Positions 28,426-36,987 of a stretch of 64,000 nt of DNA are shown piece after piece (the stretch's first letter is position 1; each line of letters begins with the position of its first letter). A program made the translations under genes and the position numbers. The DNA comes from Fumia sp045615345 (lineage in GTDB: Bacteria; Bacillota; Clostridia; Oscillospirales; Ruminococcaceae), in contig JAZLER010000034.1 of the NCBI GenBank assembly GCA_045615345.1, forward strand, positions 3,784 to 67,783, given 5' to 3'. The notes beneath the pieces are model-generated. The model was given only the letters and a program-made list of their open reading frames with translations. It was not told where the DNA came from and did not search any database.

Positions 28426-29880
28426 TTAATTTAAATCATATATAAAATTTTTGAAAACTTGTTTTTCCTCATTTATAAGTTTCACTTTTTTCAGATAATC
28501 TCCTATCAGATAATTATAATAACTTGTTTCCCACATACTGTCGTTATATGGAAATTTCACAAAGGTTGTATCGTGTATCAAATCGCTGATTCTTTCAATA
28601 AATCTTTTTCTATGACCTAGCACTGTGTTTTTTACCATATAATTTAGTTGGCTGTCCTCAACAAATTCTCTTTCCCATATTATTTCTGCTAATCTTTGTG
28701 TATCTGGATCCTTCTGTAATGCTCTGTAAACGTCCACTAATCCTGGTTGATCATCAATCAGTACTTTTAGCCCTGTTTCGGCTATCTCTAAATATGCAGG
28801 CATCGCAGCTGCTCCACCCGTTTGAAGCATTTGTATATTTTGTGGATTCAGAGCACCAGTTGTTTTAAAAGCCAGTCCCACTTCAATGGCCTTCAATAAA
28901 ATCTCCATCAAAAATTTAGCATTTTCCTTCTTTTTGATATATTCATATTCATTTTTATACATCATATCGTATATGTTTTTATAAAGTACATCTTCATAAC
29001 TTTTTTCCAATATTTCTTCTTTCAGCACTTTATCCAACAACTCCCTGGCCTTTGTTTCTGCTGCTTTTCTTATTTCATAAATACAACCTGTGGCCTCACT
29101 GTTACCTGAATTTTCAGCATTTTTAAATGCAAGAGATTCTTCAAGACGTTTGTCATATAAATCAGATAACTCATCTATAAGTGATGAAACTTCTTTCTTT
29201 GTACCTGAAAGCAAAACATCTCTTCCTTTGTGTGCCATCAATAATTCCTTGCAAATCTTATCCACGTCTTCGTGATTCCAGATAGTTGCATTATCATCAA
29301 CAAGAAACTTTTCTTCAAGTCCGCAAAGTTTCCATATATAATTATCAACACATACTACATACTCTTTAAAATCATATTTAAAAATTCTGTCAGGGTCATC
29401 CTCCGAAGCAAGATACCCCTGCCCATTTTTCAGGTCACGCTTTATCTTCTCATAAACTTTTACTGCAACATCTTCTGTATACTTCCCTGTAACGCTGATA
29501 TTAAGCACTTGCTGAAGCACTTTTATTGCTTTTGTATATGTACCGAAATAACTTGTACTGAATCTAAAATTGCTGATGGATTTTCTTTCCATCAGCTCTT
29601 TTATTTCCTTAACGGTTTTGCCCTGCAAAAGCTTTGGCAAATCAAGAACCCTTGCCTTAATCAGGTCATTCCCGTAAGTATCTCTTTTATCGCCACGGTA
29701 CGTGGTGTCAAGAAGGATTTTTTCAATTTCATCTCTTTGCTCTACACCACGCAAAAATCCCGCGTCACGGTAAATTTTTACAACACTGTCAAAATCACTC
29801 GAAGAAAGACTTTTAAATCCGTACATACAATCATCGTGCCTTAACATACGCAACATATCATCTTTATCTCTTGGTCTCAT
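28426..29880 (-). CDS. Putative polymorphic toxin C (intact MRPRDKDD type)
   Basis: 484 residues, no signal peptide. The N-terminal half (1-195) contains a stretch AIKVLQQVLNISVTGKYTED that resembles a peptidoglycan-binding repeat, weakly. The C-terminal 250-residue domain, from about KAAETKARELLDKVL onward, is shared with the toxins at 33079 and 54818; it includes a Gly/Ala-rich LQTGGAAAMPAY segment and ends with WETSYYNYLIGDYLKKVKL. It follows the endolysin by 15 bp and converges on a membrane protein gene. Toxicity is inferred from the layout; no catalytic motif is visible. Confidence 0.65.
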   Translation of the reverse strand: MRPRDKDDMLRMLRHDDCMYGFKSLSSSDFDSVVKIYRDAGFLRGVEQRDEIEKILLDTTYRGDKRDTYGNDLIKARVLDLPKLLQGKTVKEIKELMERKSISNFRFSTSYFGTYTKAIKVLQQVLNISVTGKYTEDVAVKVYEKIKRDLKNGQGYLASEDDPDRIFKYDFKEYVVCVDNYIWKLCGLEEKFLVDDNATIWNHEDVDKICKELLMAHKGRDVLLSGTKKEVSSLIDELSDLYDKRLEESLAFKNAENSGNSEATGCIYEIRKAAETKARELLDKVLKEEILEKSYEDVLYKNIYDMMYKNEYEYIKKKENAKFLMEILLKAIEVGLAFKTTGALNPQNIQMLQTGGAAAMPAYLEIAETGLKVLIDDQPGLVDVYRALQKDPDTQRLAEIIWEREFVEDSQLNYMVKNTVLGHRKRFIERISDLIHDTTFVKFPYNDSMWETSYYNYLIGDYLKKVKLINEEKQVFKNFIYDLN

Positions 29881-29895
29881 AATAATTCTCCTTTA

Positions 29896-30951
29896 TTAAT
29901 TAATGGCGCCGTTTGAGTCTGTCATAACAAGCTGACATTCCTTTATATCCTCGAAATATTCTTCGGCGAAGTAATAATCCTTACCGCCGATAGTTTTAAA
30001 TCCTTTTACCGCATCGCCGTTTTCAGTAAGGTAGTACCAACGGTTATTCTGTTTAAGCCAACCTGTTACCATATTGCCGTAGTTATCAAGATAATACCAT
30101 TTGTTCTTATCAAAAATCCAGCCTTTTTTATCAACACCGTTTTCTCTGTAACGCCATTTGTTATTCTCCTTGTACCAACCGTTTTTCATATCTTCCTCCT
30201 CAAAAATAATGTCGTCAATTGCCCATGCCTCAAACATCGGGATGGGAAAATTATTTCTCTCGCTCCAGTTTATGATACTGTAAGGCATAATAAAAGTGCC
30301 GTTGTCCCCGAAACTGTCGCCCCAGGAATTAAGCACTTTAAAACCTCTTTTATCATAGCCTGTAATCAGCATCATATGTCCGCCTGCCATCTCCTCTAAA
30401 GAAGAGTTTTTTATGCGTGGTTCGGGCATAACTATATTATCCTTCGTGATTTCATAAAAGCTTTTAAAAATCAGGGTTCCCACCAAAACAGGAAATCCTT
30501 TTAAAAGCGATTCCTTGACAGACTCCGCTGTAAGGCACTGATAGTAGTTTCCGATACGGATTTTTTTAGCCTCATTTTCAAATTCAACAAATTTCTTTTC
30601 AAAATTGTCGATTACTTCCCTGACTTCGGCTTCGAACGGGTAACGGTCAAAGTAAAGCCCGCCGTCTTTCTGTGCCGCCTTTAAAAGTCCCCTCGCCTCG
30701 GTGCCCATTCCCTTGTGTTCTGAGTAACGGCGGTTGCCGTAATACCATGTAAAGGAAATATCTTTACACCTCTTTACTATCTCAATAAGTGCCGAAAGTG
30801 CGTGGGTTGCACAGTTCTGGTAACTCCCCTGGTCGTGTACCTTAAAGCCCGTTAAATCTATCTCAAAGCTTTCAGGGTATGTACTGCCTGACACCGAATA
30901 TACATAGTCGCGGTTATCCTCTGTTTTGTTTACAAATCCTAAACCTTTCAT
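29896..30951 (-). CDS. Papain-like cysteine peptidase with choline-binding repeats (endolysin)
   Basis: 351 residues. The peptidase domain has the C1 triad: C47 in QGSYQNCATHALS, H192 in GGHMMLITGYD and N208 in LNSWGDSFGD, with the oxyanion glutamine Q41. From about 257 there are four to five choline/cell-wall-binding repeats (GWYKENNKWRY, GWIFDKNKWYY, GWLKQNNRWYY, GFKTIGGKDYY). It probably cuts peptide cross-links in cell wall for lysis of the producer. It overlaps the M23 peptidase gene by 4 bp and is followed by toxin C. Confidence 0.85.
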   Translation of the reverse strand: MKGLGFVNKTEDNRDYVYSVSGSTYPESFEIDLTGFKVHDQGSYQNCATHALSALIEIVKRCKDISFTWYYGNRRYSEHKGMGTEARGLLKAAQKDGGLYFDRYPFEAEVREVIDNFEKKFVEFENEAKKIRIGNYYQCLTAESVKESLLKGFPVLVGTLIFKSFYEITKDNIVMPEPRIKNSSLEEMAGGHMMLITGYDKRGFKVLNSWGDSFGDNGTFIMPYSIINWSERNNFPIPMFEAWAIDDIIFEEEDMKNGWYKENNKWRYRENGVDKKGWIFDKNKWYYLDNYGNMVTGWLKQNNRWYYLTENGDAVKGFKTIGGKDYYFAEEYFEDIKECQLVMTDSNGAIN

Positions 30952-31523
30952 ATAATTTCTCCTTTGTCGTTTGTGATAACAAGCTCTGTCGCTTCAACAT
31001 CGTTAAAATCCTTCTTTGCAAAGAAATAAAGCTTATTATTAATTTTTCGAAAACCCGTTACAGCGTTTCTGTTTTCATCAAAATAATGCCATCTTTTAAG
31101 CTTAATCCAGTTGTTTTTAAGCAAGTATGTACGCGCTTCGTTCGGAATACCCAGAAAATCAGCCGGGTTTGTACGGTAGTTTCCGCGTGTACGCGTTTCA
31201 AAATGGCAATGTGCGCCATAGCTTTTGCCTGTATTCCCCATAATTCCTAAAACATCACCTGTTTTAACGCTGTCGCCAACTTTCACATTACGGCTCTTAA
31301 GATGGCAAAAATAGTAGCGGTTGCCTTTTTCATCGTCAACGCGGACATAGTTGCCCCACTCCCAGGTAAGGTTACCTTTATCTGTGATAATAGTGGAGGA
31401 CTTCACCACCCCGTCAACAGGAGAGATGACATCAATGTCCCCTATCCCCACTATATCAATACCACCGTGAGCAGAGCTGTATCCCTGGGTTACCTTAAAA
31501 TCGCCTTTAAAAATTCTTTTCAT
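30948..31523 (-). CDS. M23 (LytM-like) peptidase with cell-wall-binding tail
   Basis: 191 residues. Zinc ligands H19 and D23 (HGGID) and the HxH motif H105/H107 (GAHCHFE), with H74 in YFCHLKS as catalytic base, are all present. The tail (from 135) has two cell-wall-binding-like repeats (LKRWHYFDENRNAVTGF, KINNKLYFFAKK) and ends like the neighbouring endolysin. No signal peptide, so export depends on the holin-like proteins. The start overlaps the holin stop (ATGA). Confidence 0.88.
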   Translation of the reverse strand: MKRIFKGDFKVTQGYSSAHGGIDIVGIGDIDVISPVDGVVKSSTIITDKGNLTWEWGNYVRVDDEKGNRYYFCHLKSRNVKVGDSVKTGDVLGIMGNTGKSYGAHCHFETRTRGNYRTNPADFLGIPNEARTYLLKNNWIKLKRWHYFDENRNAVTGFRKINNKLYFFAKKDFNDVEATELVITNDKGEII

Positions 31524-31687
31524 TCTTTCACCTGCGTTCCGAAATAAAATGCGATAACTGTCGTAAAAATCACCAAAAACTGCTCGCCTGTGATTTTCCC
31601 TGTTACTATCATATAACCGAAAAGCCCGGTGAGTGCTAAGGTCACAAGGCTTTTTATCGTAAGAAGTTTATTTATTCTCTCTAACAT
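31520..31687 (-). CDS. Small phage holin-like protein
   Basis: 55 residues: amphipathic start (MLERINKLL), one hydrophobic helix (about 14-29), a turn with TGKITGEQF, and a second helix (about 36-50). Two-helix proteins of this form sit before endolysins in many clostridial prophages. It is coupled to the M23 peptidase by a 4-bp overlap. Confidence 0.72.
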   Translation of the reverse strand: MLERINKLLTIKSLVTLALTGLFGYMIVTGKITGEQFLVIFTTVIAFYFGTQVKE

Positions 31688-31689
31688 AT

Positions 31690-31995
31690 TTATTCCTTTC
31701 CGGTCGGAAGTGTGTCAAGCTCCTCGACCAAATGTGTGACGGTTCCGTTGCCGCCTAAGTTATGGTACTGCTCATAGAGGCGTCTGACATTCTCCTGAGC
31801 ATAAATGGGATAATACCCCTTATCCATATAATGGTTGTAACTGTCGATAATTCTGTCGCGCAGAATAGCCTGAACACCAAGCTTTATCGACTCCTGTTCC
31901 TTTAAGCGTTTTATAATGTTTTTATAACCAAAGCCGAAGATTGTCAAAACGCCTGAAAACAATACTTCAAGCCAGTAATTAATTAAAAATTCCAT
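31690..31995 (-). CDS. Conserved phage lysis-cassette membrane protein
   Basis: 101 residues from ATG 31995 (AAGGA 6 bp before); a frame reaching to 32037 has no better site. One N-terminal membrane helix (about 5-22), then a cytoplasmic helical domain ending YHNLGGNGTVTHLVEEL, a pattern I associate with small proteins next to holins in clostridial prophages. Possibly a second holin or antiholin. Confidence 0.62.
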   Translation of the reverse strand: MEFLINYWLEVLFSGVLTIFGFGYKNIIKRLKEQESIKLGVQAILRDRIIDSYNHYMDKGYYPIYAQENVRRLYEQYHNLGGNGTVTHLVEELDTLPTGKE

Positions 31996-32063
31996 TTTTT
32001 CCTTTCTTGTCGCCTTTTTGCGGGCAACATATCGCATTTGCGAAGCAAATATTTTTCCTACAA

Positions 32064-32086
32064 TAAAAAAACACGCTCAAAGCGTG
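32064..32086 (-). terminator. Terminator ahead of the lysis cassette
   Basis: CACGCT/AGCGTG stem (32086-32081 with 32077-32072), 3-nt loop, then seven to eight T on the minus strand. It separates the toxin B side from the lysis genes. Confidence 0.7.
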
Positions 32087-32129
32087 GCACAATATTGAAT
32101 TAAAATCATAAGTACAGCTAATATAATTG

Positions 32130-32312
32130 CTACAAAAGTTTTGATACAATCACCCTCAATGCTAACAATAATACTGCCAAAATGACAGCAAACATAATAC
32201 CATTTTCATACCAATAATCGGGAACATTCTCATTTTCTTCATAAAAACGGTCAATTCCGTTCCAACGGGCTTTGACATCCCATATCTCATCAAATCTGAA
32301 ATGTTCTTGAAA
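32130..32312 (-). pseudogene. Remnant of an unknown coding sequence (FRFDEIWD family)
   Basis: Open from FQEHFRFDEIWDVKARWNG to LRVIVSKLL and stop, about 60 codons, ending in a hydrophobic helix. A stop codon stands directly before FQE and no start is present. A sister remnant lies at 53930-54074 and a more distant one at 40892-40998. All three lie next to membrane-protein genes. Most of this otherwise empty 330-bp gap is this relic plus the promoter of the next gene. Confidence 0.45.
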
Positions 32313-32335
32313 CTAATAATCTGATGCAGTATAAT
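32307..32335 (+). promoter_or_regulatory. Promoter of the convergent immunity-like gene (copy 2)
   Basis: TTGAAA (32307-32312), 17-bp spacer, TATAAT (32330-32335). Confidence 0.78.
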
Positions 32336-32367
32336 AATGTTAATAAATGTTTTAAGGAGAAAATGAT

Positions 32368-33075
32368 ATGACAGTTACAGAAATTTTCAAAACCTCATTC
32401 GAAACTGTAAAATCACATAAAAAGCAAACCCTTATTCTTTGCGTACTTTTTGCAGTAATCCGAATAATTACTGACTTATTTTCGGAATTTCATATTTTAA
32501 TAGTGAGTACAATTTCTTCTTTTGTAATTGCTCTTGTATTGCTTCCCTTTATATACATACTAAAGGAATCGAAAATTGACAGAAAACAGCTTCTGACCGC
32601 CATTTTGTCATATACACTTATATCTGTAGTTGTTACGGGTTTTGTTTTTGTATCATCTTCACTTACTGCCATAATTGAAAATGCTTTGGTAAAAACTATT
32701 TCCGGATTTCAGATTTACAGATTTACAAGCCTTGTTATTCGTTTAATTCTTTTGATTATTGTGAATGTTTCAGATTACTTTGTAATTCTTGCTGTTTCAG
32801 AAGCCATAGTTCCTTTAAAATCGGTTAAACTTCTTTTTGACAATTTAAAATCAGGATTTTGGGGTAAGATTTTTAAAATCGAAATAATTTCATTTATCAT
32901 CAATTTACCCATAAGCATTCCCACTACTATAATTGAATACACTACATATGCAAATGTGACGGATACTATACAATTTAAAATCATATCTATCCCGTTTCAT
33001 ATTTACACCATTGTCTGTATGTATACATACTGGAATTTACTTAAACAAAAAGAAGAAAAGGATAATATCCTTTAA
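32368..33075 (+). CDS. Six-helix membrane protein, putative immunity for toxin B
   Basis: 235 residues, ATG after AAGGAGAA. Six hydrophobic segments, paralogous over its whole length to the protein at 27739 (MTVTEIFKTSFETVKSHKKQ start; shared ending with TIQFKIIS, CMYTYW). It ends 3 bp from the stop codon of toxin B, which is read from the other strand. Plus-strand transcription from its own promoter suggests that it is made even when the prophage operon is silent. Confidence 0.68.
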   Translation: MTVTEIFKTSFETVKSHKKQTLILCVLFAVIRIITDLFSEFHILIVSTISSFVIALVLLPFIYILKESKIDRKQLLTAILSYTLISVVVTGFVFVSSSLTAIIENALVKTISGFQIYRFTSLVIRLILLIIVNVSDYFVILAVSEAIVPLKSVKLLFDNLKSGFWGKIFKIEIISFIINLPISIPTTIIEYTTYANVTDTIQFKIISIPFHIYTIVCMYTYWNLLKQKEEKDNIL

Positions 33076-33078
33076 AAC

Positions 33079-34528
33079 TTAAGGAGTAAATTCTCTGAAA
33101 GTTTTAAATTCTTCGTTCATTAGTTTCACATTTTTCAAATATTCACCTATTAAATAGTTGTAATAACTTGTTTCCCATATACTGTCATTGTATGGATATT
33201 TTACGAATCGTGTATCAGATATTAAATCTGTAACTCTTTCAATAAATTTCTTTCTGTGATTTAATATTGTATTATCCACCAAATACTTCCATTGACTATT
33301 TTCGACAAAATTTCTTTTCCAGATAATTTCTGCTAATTTTTGCGTGTCAGGTTTCCTTTTCAAGGTATTATAGACATCAACAAAACCAGGTTGATCATTA
33401 ATTACTGCACTCAATCCAGCTTCAAGTATTTCTTTATATGCCGGAATCGCAGCCATACCGCCAGCTTGAATAGATTGTATATTTTCAGACCTTAAAGCGC
33501 GTTTTGTAATTAGAGCTAAACCAATTTCAAATATTACTAAAAAGGCTTCCATCGAATCTTGATAGCTTTTTTTGCTTGAGACTGCATAACTTTCATTAAT
33601 ATACATTGTATCATACAAATCTTTATACAGTACATTTTTAAACCTTTTCTTCAAAGTAATTTTTTTTCTCTAAGAGCTCATCCAATAGTTCTCTCGCTTT
33701 TGCTTCTGCGGCTTTTCTAATTTCTGCAATACACCCAGTAACTTCTCGATTACCTGCGTTATCAGCCGAACGAAATGTATCCGATTCTTCAAAACTTCTG
33801 TCATATAAATCGGATAATTCATCCAGTAGATCTGAAACTTCGTTAACAGAATTTGAAAGAGAAATATTTTTGCTGGTACCGGCTAACAGTAGTTCCTTAC
33901 AAATTTTGTCTACATCTTCGTGGTTCCATATCTGTGCGTTATCGTCAACTAAAAATTTTTCTTCAAGCCCACAAAGTTTCCAGATATAACTGTCAATACA
34001 AACAACATATTCCTTAAAATCATATTTAAAGATTCTGTTTGGATCATCTTCAGAAGCAAGATACCCCTGTCCTTTTTTTATGTCGCGTTTTATCTTCTCA
34101 TAAACTTTTACTGCAACATCTTCTGTATATCTTCCCGTAACGCTAATATTAAGTACCTGCTGAAGGACCTTGATCGCTTTTGTATATGTACCGAAAACAT
34201 CAATACTGAATTTGAAATTGCTGATGGATTTCCTTTCCATCAGTTCTTTTATTTCCTTTACATTTTTCCCCTTTAGAAGTTCCGGTAGATCAATAACTCT
34301 TGCTTTTATTAAATCATTACCGTAAACATCTCTTTTGTCGCCACGATATGTGGTGTCTAAAAGGATTTTTTCAATTTCTTCCCTTTTTTCTATACCACGC
34401 AAAAATCCAGCATCACGATAAATTCTGACAACACTGTCAAAATCACTCGAAGAAAGGCATTTTAATCCATACATATAGTCATCGTGTTTTAACATTCGTA
34501 ACATATCATCTTTATCTCTTGGTCGCAT
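33079..34528 (-). pseudogene. Putative polymorphic toxin B, frame broken at an A8 tract
   Basis: Starts at ATG 34528 behind GGAGG and matches toxin C from MRPRDKDDMLRML onward. At the run of eight A (33667-33660) the frame ends early (EKKNYFEEKV, stop at 33638), and the rest of the toxin continues in the +1 frame from about 33660 to 33079 (KKRFKNVLYKDLYDTMY ... WETSYYNYLIGEYLKNVKL). A one-base change in the homopolymer would restore about 484 residues. Either a pseudogene, a phase-variable switch or a transcriptional-slippage site. The membrane protein at 32368 converges on it. Confidence 0.72.
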
Positions 34529-34550
34529 AATTATACCTCCATAAAATTTA

Positions 34551-34578
34551 AACCACCGTATCAATCGACACGGTGGTT
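34551..34578. terminator. Hairpin after the tail operon segment (xkdX)
   Basis: AACCACCGT (34551-34559) pairs with ACGGTGGTT (34570-34578). A T-rich stretch follows on the minus side (TTTAAATTTT) and T4 on the plus side. It lies between xkdX and the start of toxin B. Confidence 0.65.
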
Positions 34579-34587
34579 TTTGTTATG

Positions 34588-34716
34588 TTAATAGCTTTTA
34601 CCTGTGATTTTTTTAAATTCAGTTTTTGTGATAATACCTTTTCTTACGGCAACTCTGACCATACCTTCAGTCCAGAGGCCTTTATCATAATTTTTCTTAA
34701 CTGCATTAAAATTCAT
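34588..34716 (-). CDS. xkdX: XkdX-family phage protein
   Basis: 42 residues from ATG 34716, chosen because of the GGAGGAT site just upstream. The sequence (YDKGLWTEGMVRVAVRKG, ITKTEFKKITGKSY) is the hallmark of the XkdX family of PBSX-type prophages, small proteins of unknown role at the end of the tail operon. Confidence 0.85.
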   Translation of the reverse strand: MNFNAVKKNYDKGLWTEGMVRVAVRKGIITKTEFKKITGKSY

Positions 34717-34726
34717 AAATATCCTC

Positions 34727-35080
34727 CTATTCTGCGTCAGGCATTGAGTTAAGAACCTGATATTCAAGTGCCGCCGCAATTCTTTCTTCGGCGGTGGGTT
34801 CTGTACTTACAGAGTTGATTTCATTTTCAAATGCTTCGATTTTTGCGAGTACCTCTTCGTTTGAAGCACATTCGGAGAAATCACAGCCACGGTCTTCTGC
34901 CATTTTTTTCATCTGTCCCAAAGTACCGAAAAATGAGCCGTTGATTTCACCTGCACCGCAGACAACGGTAATACTGTCAAGTGCCGCCACGGGATATCGT
35001 GTAATCCACTGTTCAGCAGAGAGCACCTCGCCCACGGGTGTTATAATACTATCTTTTTTGTTCCAAATTGCATATTTCAT
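34727..35080 (-). CDS. Phage tail-associated protein (XkdW position)
   Basis: 117 residues, acidic. It starts YAIWNKKDSIITPVGEVL and has a helical C-terminal half (NEVLAKIEAFENEINS) of the type seen in small tail-fibre or fibre-chaperone proteins before XkdX. The call rests mostly on position. Confidence 0.6.
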   Translation of the reverse strand: MKYAIWNKKDSIITPVGEVLSAEQWITRYPVAALDSITVVCGAGEINGSFFGTLGQMKKMAEDRGCDFSECASNEEVLAKIEAFENEINSVSTEPTAEERIAAALEYQVLNSMPDAE

Positions 35081-35092
35081 AAATTTTTCCTC

Positions 35093-36256
35093 CTAAAAAA
35101 CATAAACTTCTGTACTGCTTACTGCGTTATTCATACTTTCTTTCGAGCAACCGCCGGCAAAAAGTGCATAATTTCCGACAACTGCCGCTTTTAATAATCT
35201 TCTGTCGTTTTTGAGATTTCCGACATCTTTTAAAGTCAAAGATGTATCGAAACAGTTTGTGATATTAAGTGCTGATTCATCGCTCATACCACCTGCAAAC
35301 AAAGCAAAGTCCCCAAGTCCTGCACCTGCAAGCTGTGTTGAAGGACTCAGAAGACTTAACTGTGAAACCTTTGTAAGGGAAGAATCGTATACCTTTACCA
35401 GATTAAGAGCACCCGGTGGTGAGTTTGTGATATAGCTACCGGTCTGACCACCTGCAAAAACAGCATAGTTTTCCAAAGAAACACCTGCGCCAAATAACTT
35501 GCTTCTGACTCCTTCTGTTCCTTCTGATTTGTCATCAGTAGTTTTAATAGTCATTGAGGTATCAAGAGCAAATACAATATTTGAACACCCGTAAAATAGT
35601 CCTGTATTTCCTGCAGATGCTGCCGACATACCAAAAGCTGTAGAGGGTAATTCATAGACTGTATGTGTGCCGTATTTGTCATAACAGTCAATGTTATTGT
35701 ATGTTATGTTATAACTTGTACTGAGAGCAATAGCACCACCTGCAAAAACAGCATAATCGCCGATATTAAGACCTGCTATATGTCCTCGTTCATGACTTAA
35801 CGAATCAGGTAAAACTGTTTTGACAAGTGAGTTATCATACCTTTCAACATTCGACACAGGCAAATAGTTTGTTATATCAAATCCCCCGGCAAATATAACT
35901 GTATTGTCAAGTGAAGCAGCACCACCAAACTCGCTGTAAAATGATAAACCATCAATTATCGTGCGTGTCAGAGATTTATTATAGGTTTCACAGTCATTTC
36001 CTGCATACTCGCCACCTGCAAAAAACGCATAATCCTCAGTTGAAGCTGACATATGACCGGGGCGTCCCCATGAAAGCGGCGTGGTTTCGCCCCAGTATGT
36101 GACTTCGCTGGTCATAACAGGTCTTGCGATATTATCTACACCAAGGTAAGCTTTTTTAATCTTTCGCGCGTACGATGTTCCCTCTTCCTTAACGCCTATA
36201 TATGCTTTTTTTACCTTTTTGGCTACACCGTTTACGCCAAGATAAATTTTTTTCAT
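35093..36256 (-). CDS. Tail fibre/receptor-binding protein with kelch-like repeats
   Basis: 387 residues. The first 45 contain three short repeats around K-x-YLGV and KKAY, likely the baseplate attachment. From about 70 there are seven beta-propeller blades, each with an AFFAGG-like core (YAFFAGGEY, TVIFAGGFD, YAVFAGGAI, TGLFYGCSN, YAVFAGGQT, FALFAGGMS, YALFAGGCS). A seven-bladed propeller is a plausible receptor-binding head. Position after the baseplate genes agrees with a fibre. Confidence 0.75.
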   Translation of the reverse strand: MKKIYLGVNGVAKKVKKAYIGVKEEGTSYARKIKKAYLGVDNIARPVMTSEVTYWGETTPLSWGRPGHMSASTEDYAFFAGGEYAGNDCETYNKSLTRTIIDGLSFYSEFGGAASLDNTVIFAGGFDITNYLPVSNVERYDNSLVKTVLPDSLSHERGHIAGLNIGDYAVFAGGAIALSTSYNITYNNIDCYDKYGTHTVYELPSTAFGMSAASAGNTGLFYGCSNIVFALDTSMTIKTTDDKSEGTEGVRSKLFGAGVSLENYAVFAGGQTGSYITNSPPGALNLVKVYDSSLTKVSQLSLLSPSTQLAGAGLGDFALFAGGMSDESALNITNCFDTSLTLKDVGNLKNDRRLLKAAVVGNYALFAGGCSKESMNNAVSSTEVYVF

Positions 36257-36265
36257 ACTCCACCT

Positions 36266-36454
36266 CTATTCATAGACAAAATAAAGCTTGCCGTTTTCAA
36301 GCGGAGAAACTCCTGCAGTCAGGTCTTCGGTACCCGCTTCGAAAAAGTTAAGCTTTTCGTCTATAATATCAGCATTGTTATTGAAATCATCTATGTTATA
36401 AAAATCCATAGGCTCGGGTTTTTTCAGCCCGAAATTCTTTGTATAAGTTGCCAT
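36266..36454 (-). CDS. Short tail-fibre N-terminal-like protein
   Basis: 62 residues. It matches the start of many phage fibre proteins (TYTKNFGLKKPEPMDFYNI, DDFNNNADIIDEKL), which bind the baseplate, but stops at 62. It may be a stump left by fibre exchange with the kelch-type fibre downstream, or a small adaptor. It overlaps the gene before by one base. Confidence 0.7.
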   Translation of the reverse strand: MATYTKNFGLKKPEPMDFYNIDDFNNNADIIDEKLNFFEAGTEDLTAGVSPLENGKLYFVYE

Positions 36455-36987
36455 TAGTATTTTCCTCCTTCTTTAATGTAACTGTAAGTAAACCTTGAAA
36501 GCATCCCATGCCTTAAAGCGCCAACCGTAATATATCTTCGGTATAACTTACCCACCTCTGTAAGCATATTGGCAGGTGCCATCAGACAAAGAAGTTTTTC
36601 GACAGCATCAGCATTATCTGAAGAGTTGAGAAAAACAGAGATTTTCGGTACATTATAATCGATAGAAAGCTCATAGTTTCCCTCACCACAGATGGCGTTA
36701 AGCTGTAAAATAAGGGCGTTCTTTGTAAAAGGCAATCTGTTTCCAAGGGTGGTTTTGATTTGAAATCTACGAAACTCAATATCTCCATTCGAAGGAAGCG
36801 AAAGCATTTTTTCAAAACGCTTAAGTCCCGTTTCATCAAGGGTAGCACAGAACTGATTATTAAGGATGCTTTCGGCTTCCGTATAGATTTTCGAAAGCTC
36901 TGAGTTTTCGGCACCCGTGATATATTTAAACTCTATAATCTCCGATAAAACAGGCGGGAGATATTTTAAAATATCACTGTTTCTCAT
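36454..36987 (-). CDS. Baseplate wedge protein, YmfQ/XkdU family
   Basis: 177 residues. The pattern DILKYLPPVLSEIIEF, a helical N-terminal half, then RFQIKTTLGNRLPFTKNAL and a C-terminal MAPANMLTEV is typical of the DUF2313 tail family. It overlaps the baseplate J gene by 14 bp, as in PBSX. Confidence 0.82.
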   Translation of the reverse strand: MRNSDILKYLPPVLSEIIEFKYITGAENSELSKIYTEAESILNNQFCATLDETGLKRFEKMLSLPSNGDIEFRRFQIKTTLGNRLPFTKNALILQLNAICGEGNYELSIDYNVPKISVFLNSSDNADAVEKLLCLMAPANMLTEVGKLYRRYITVGALRHGMLSRFTYSYIKEGGKY

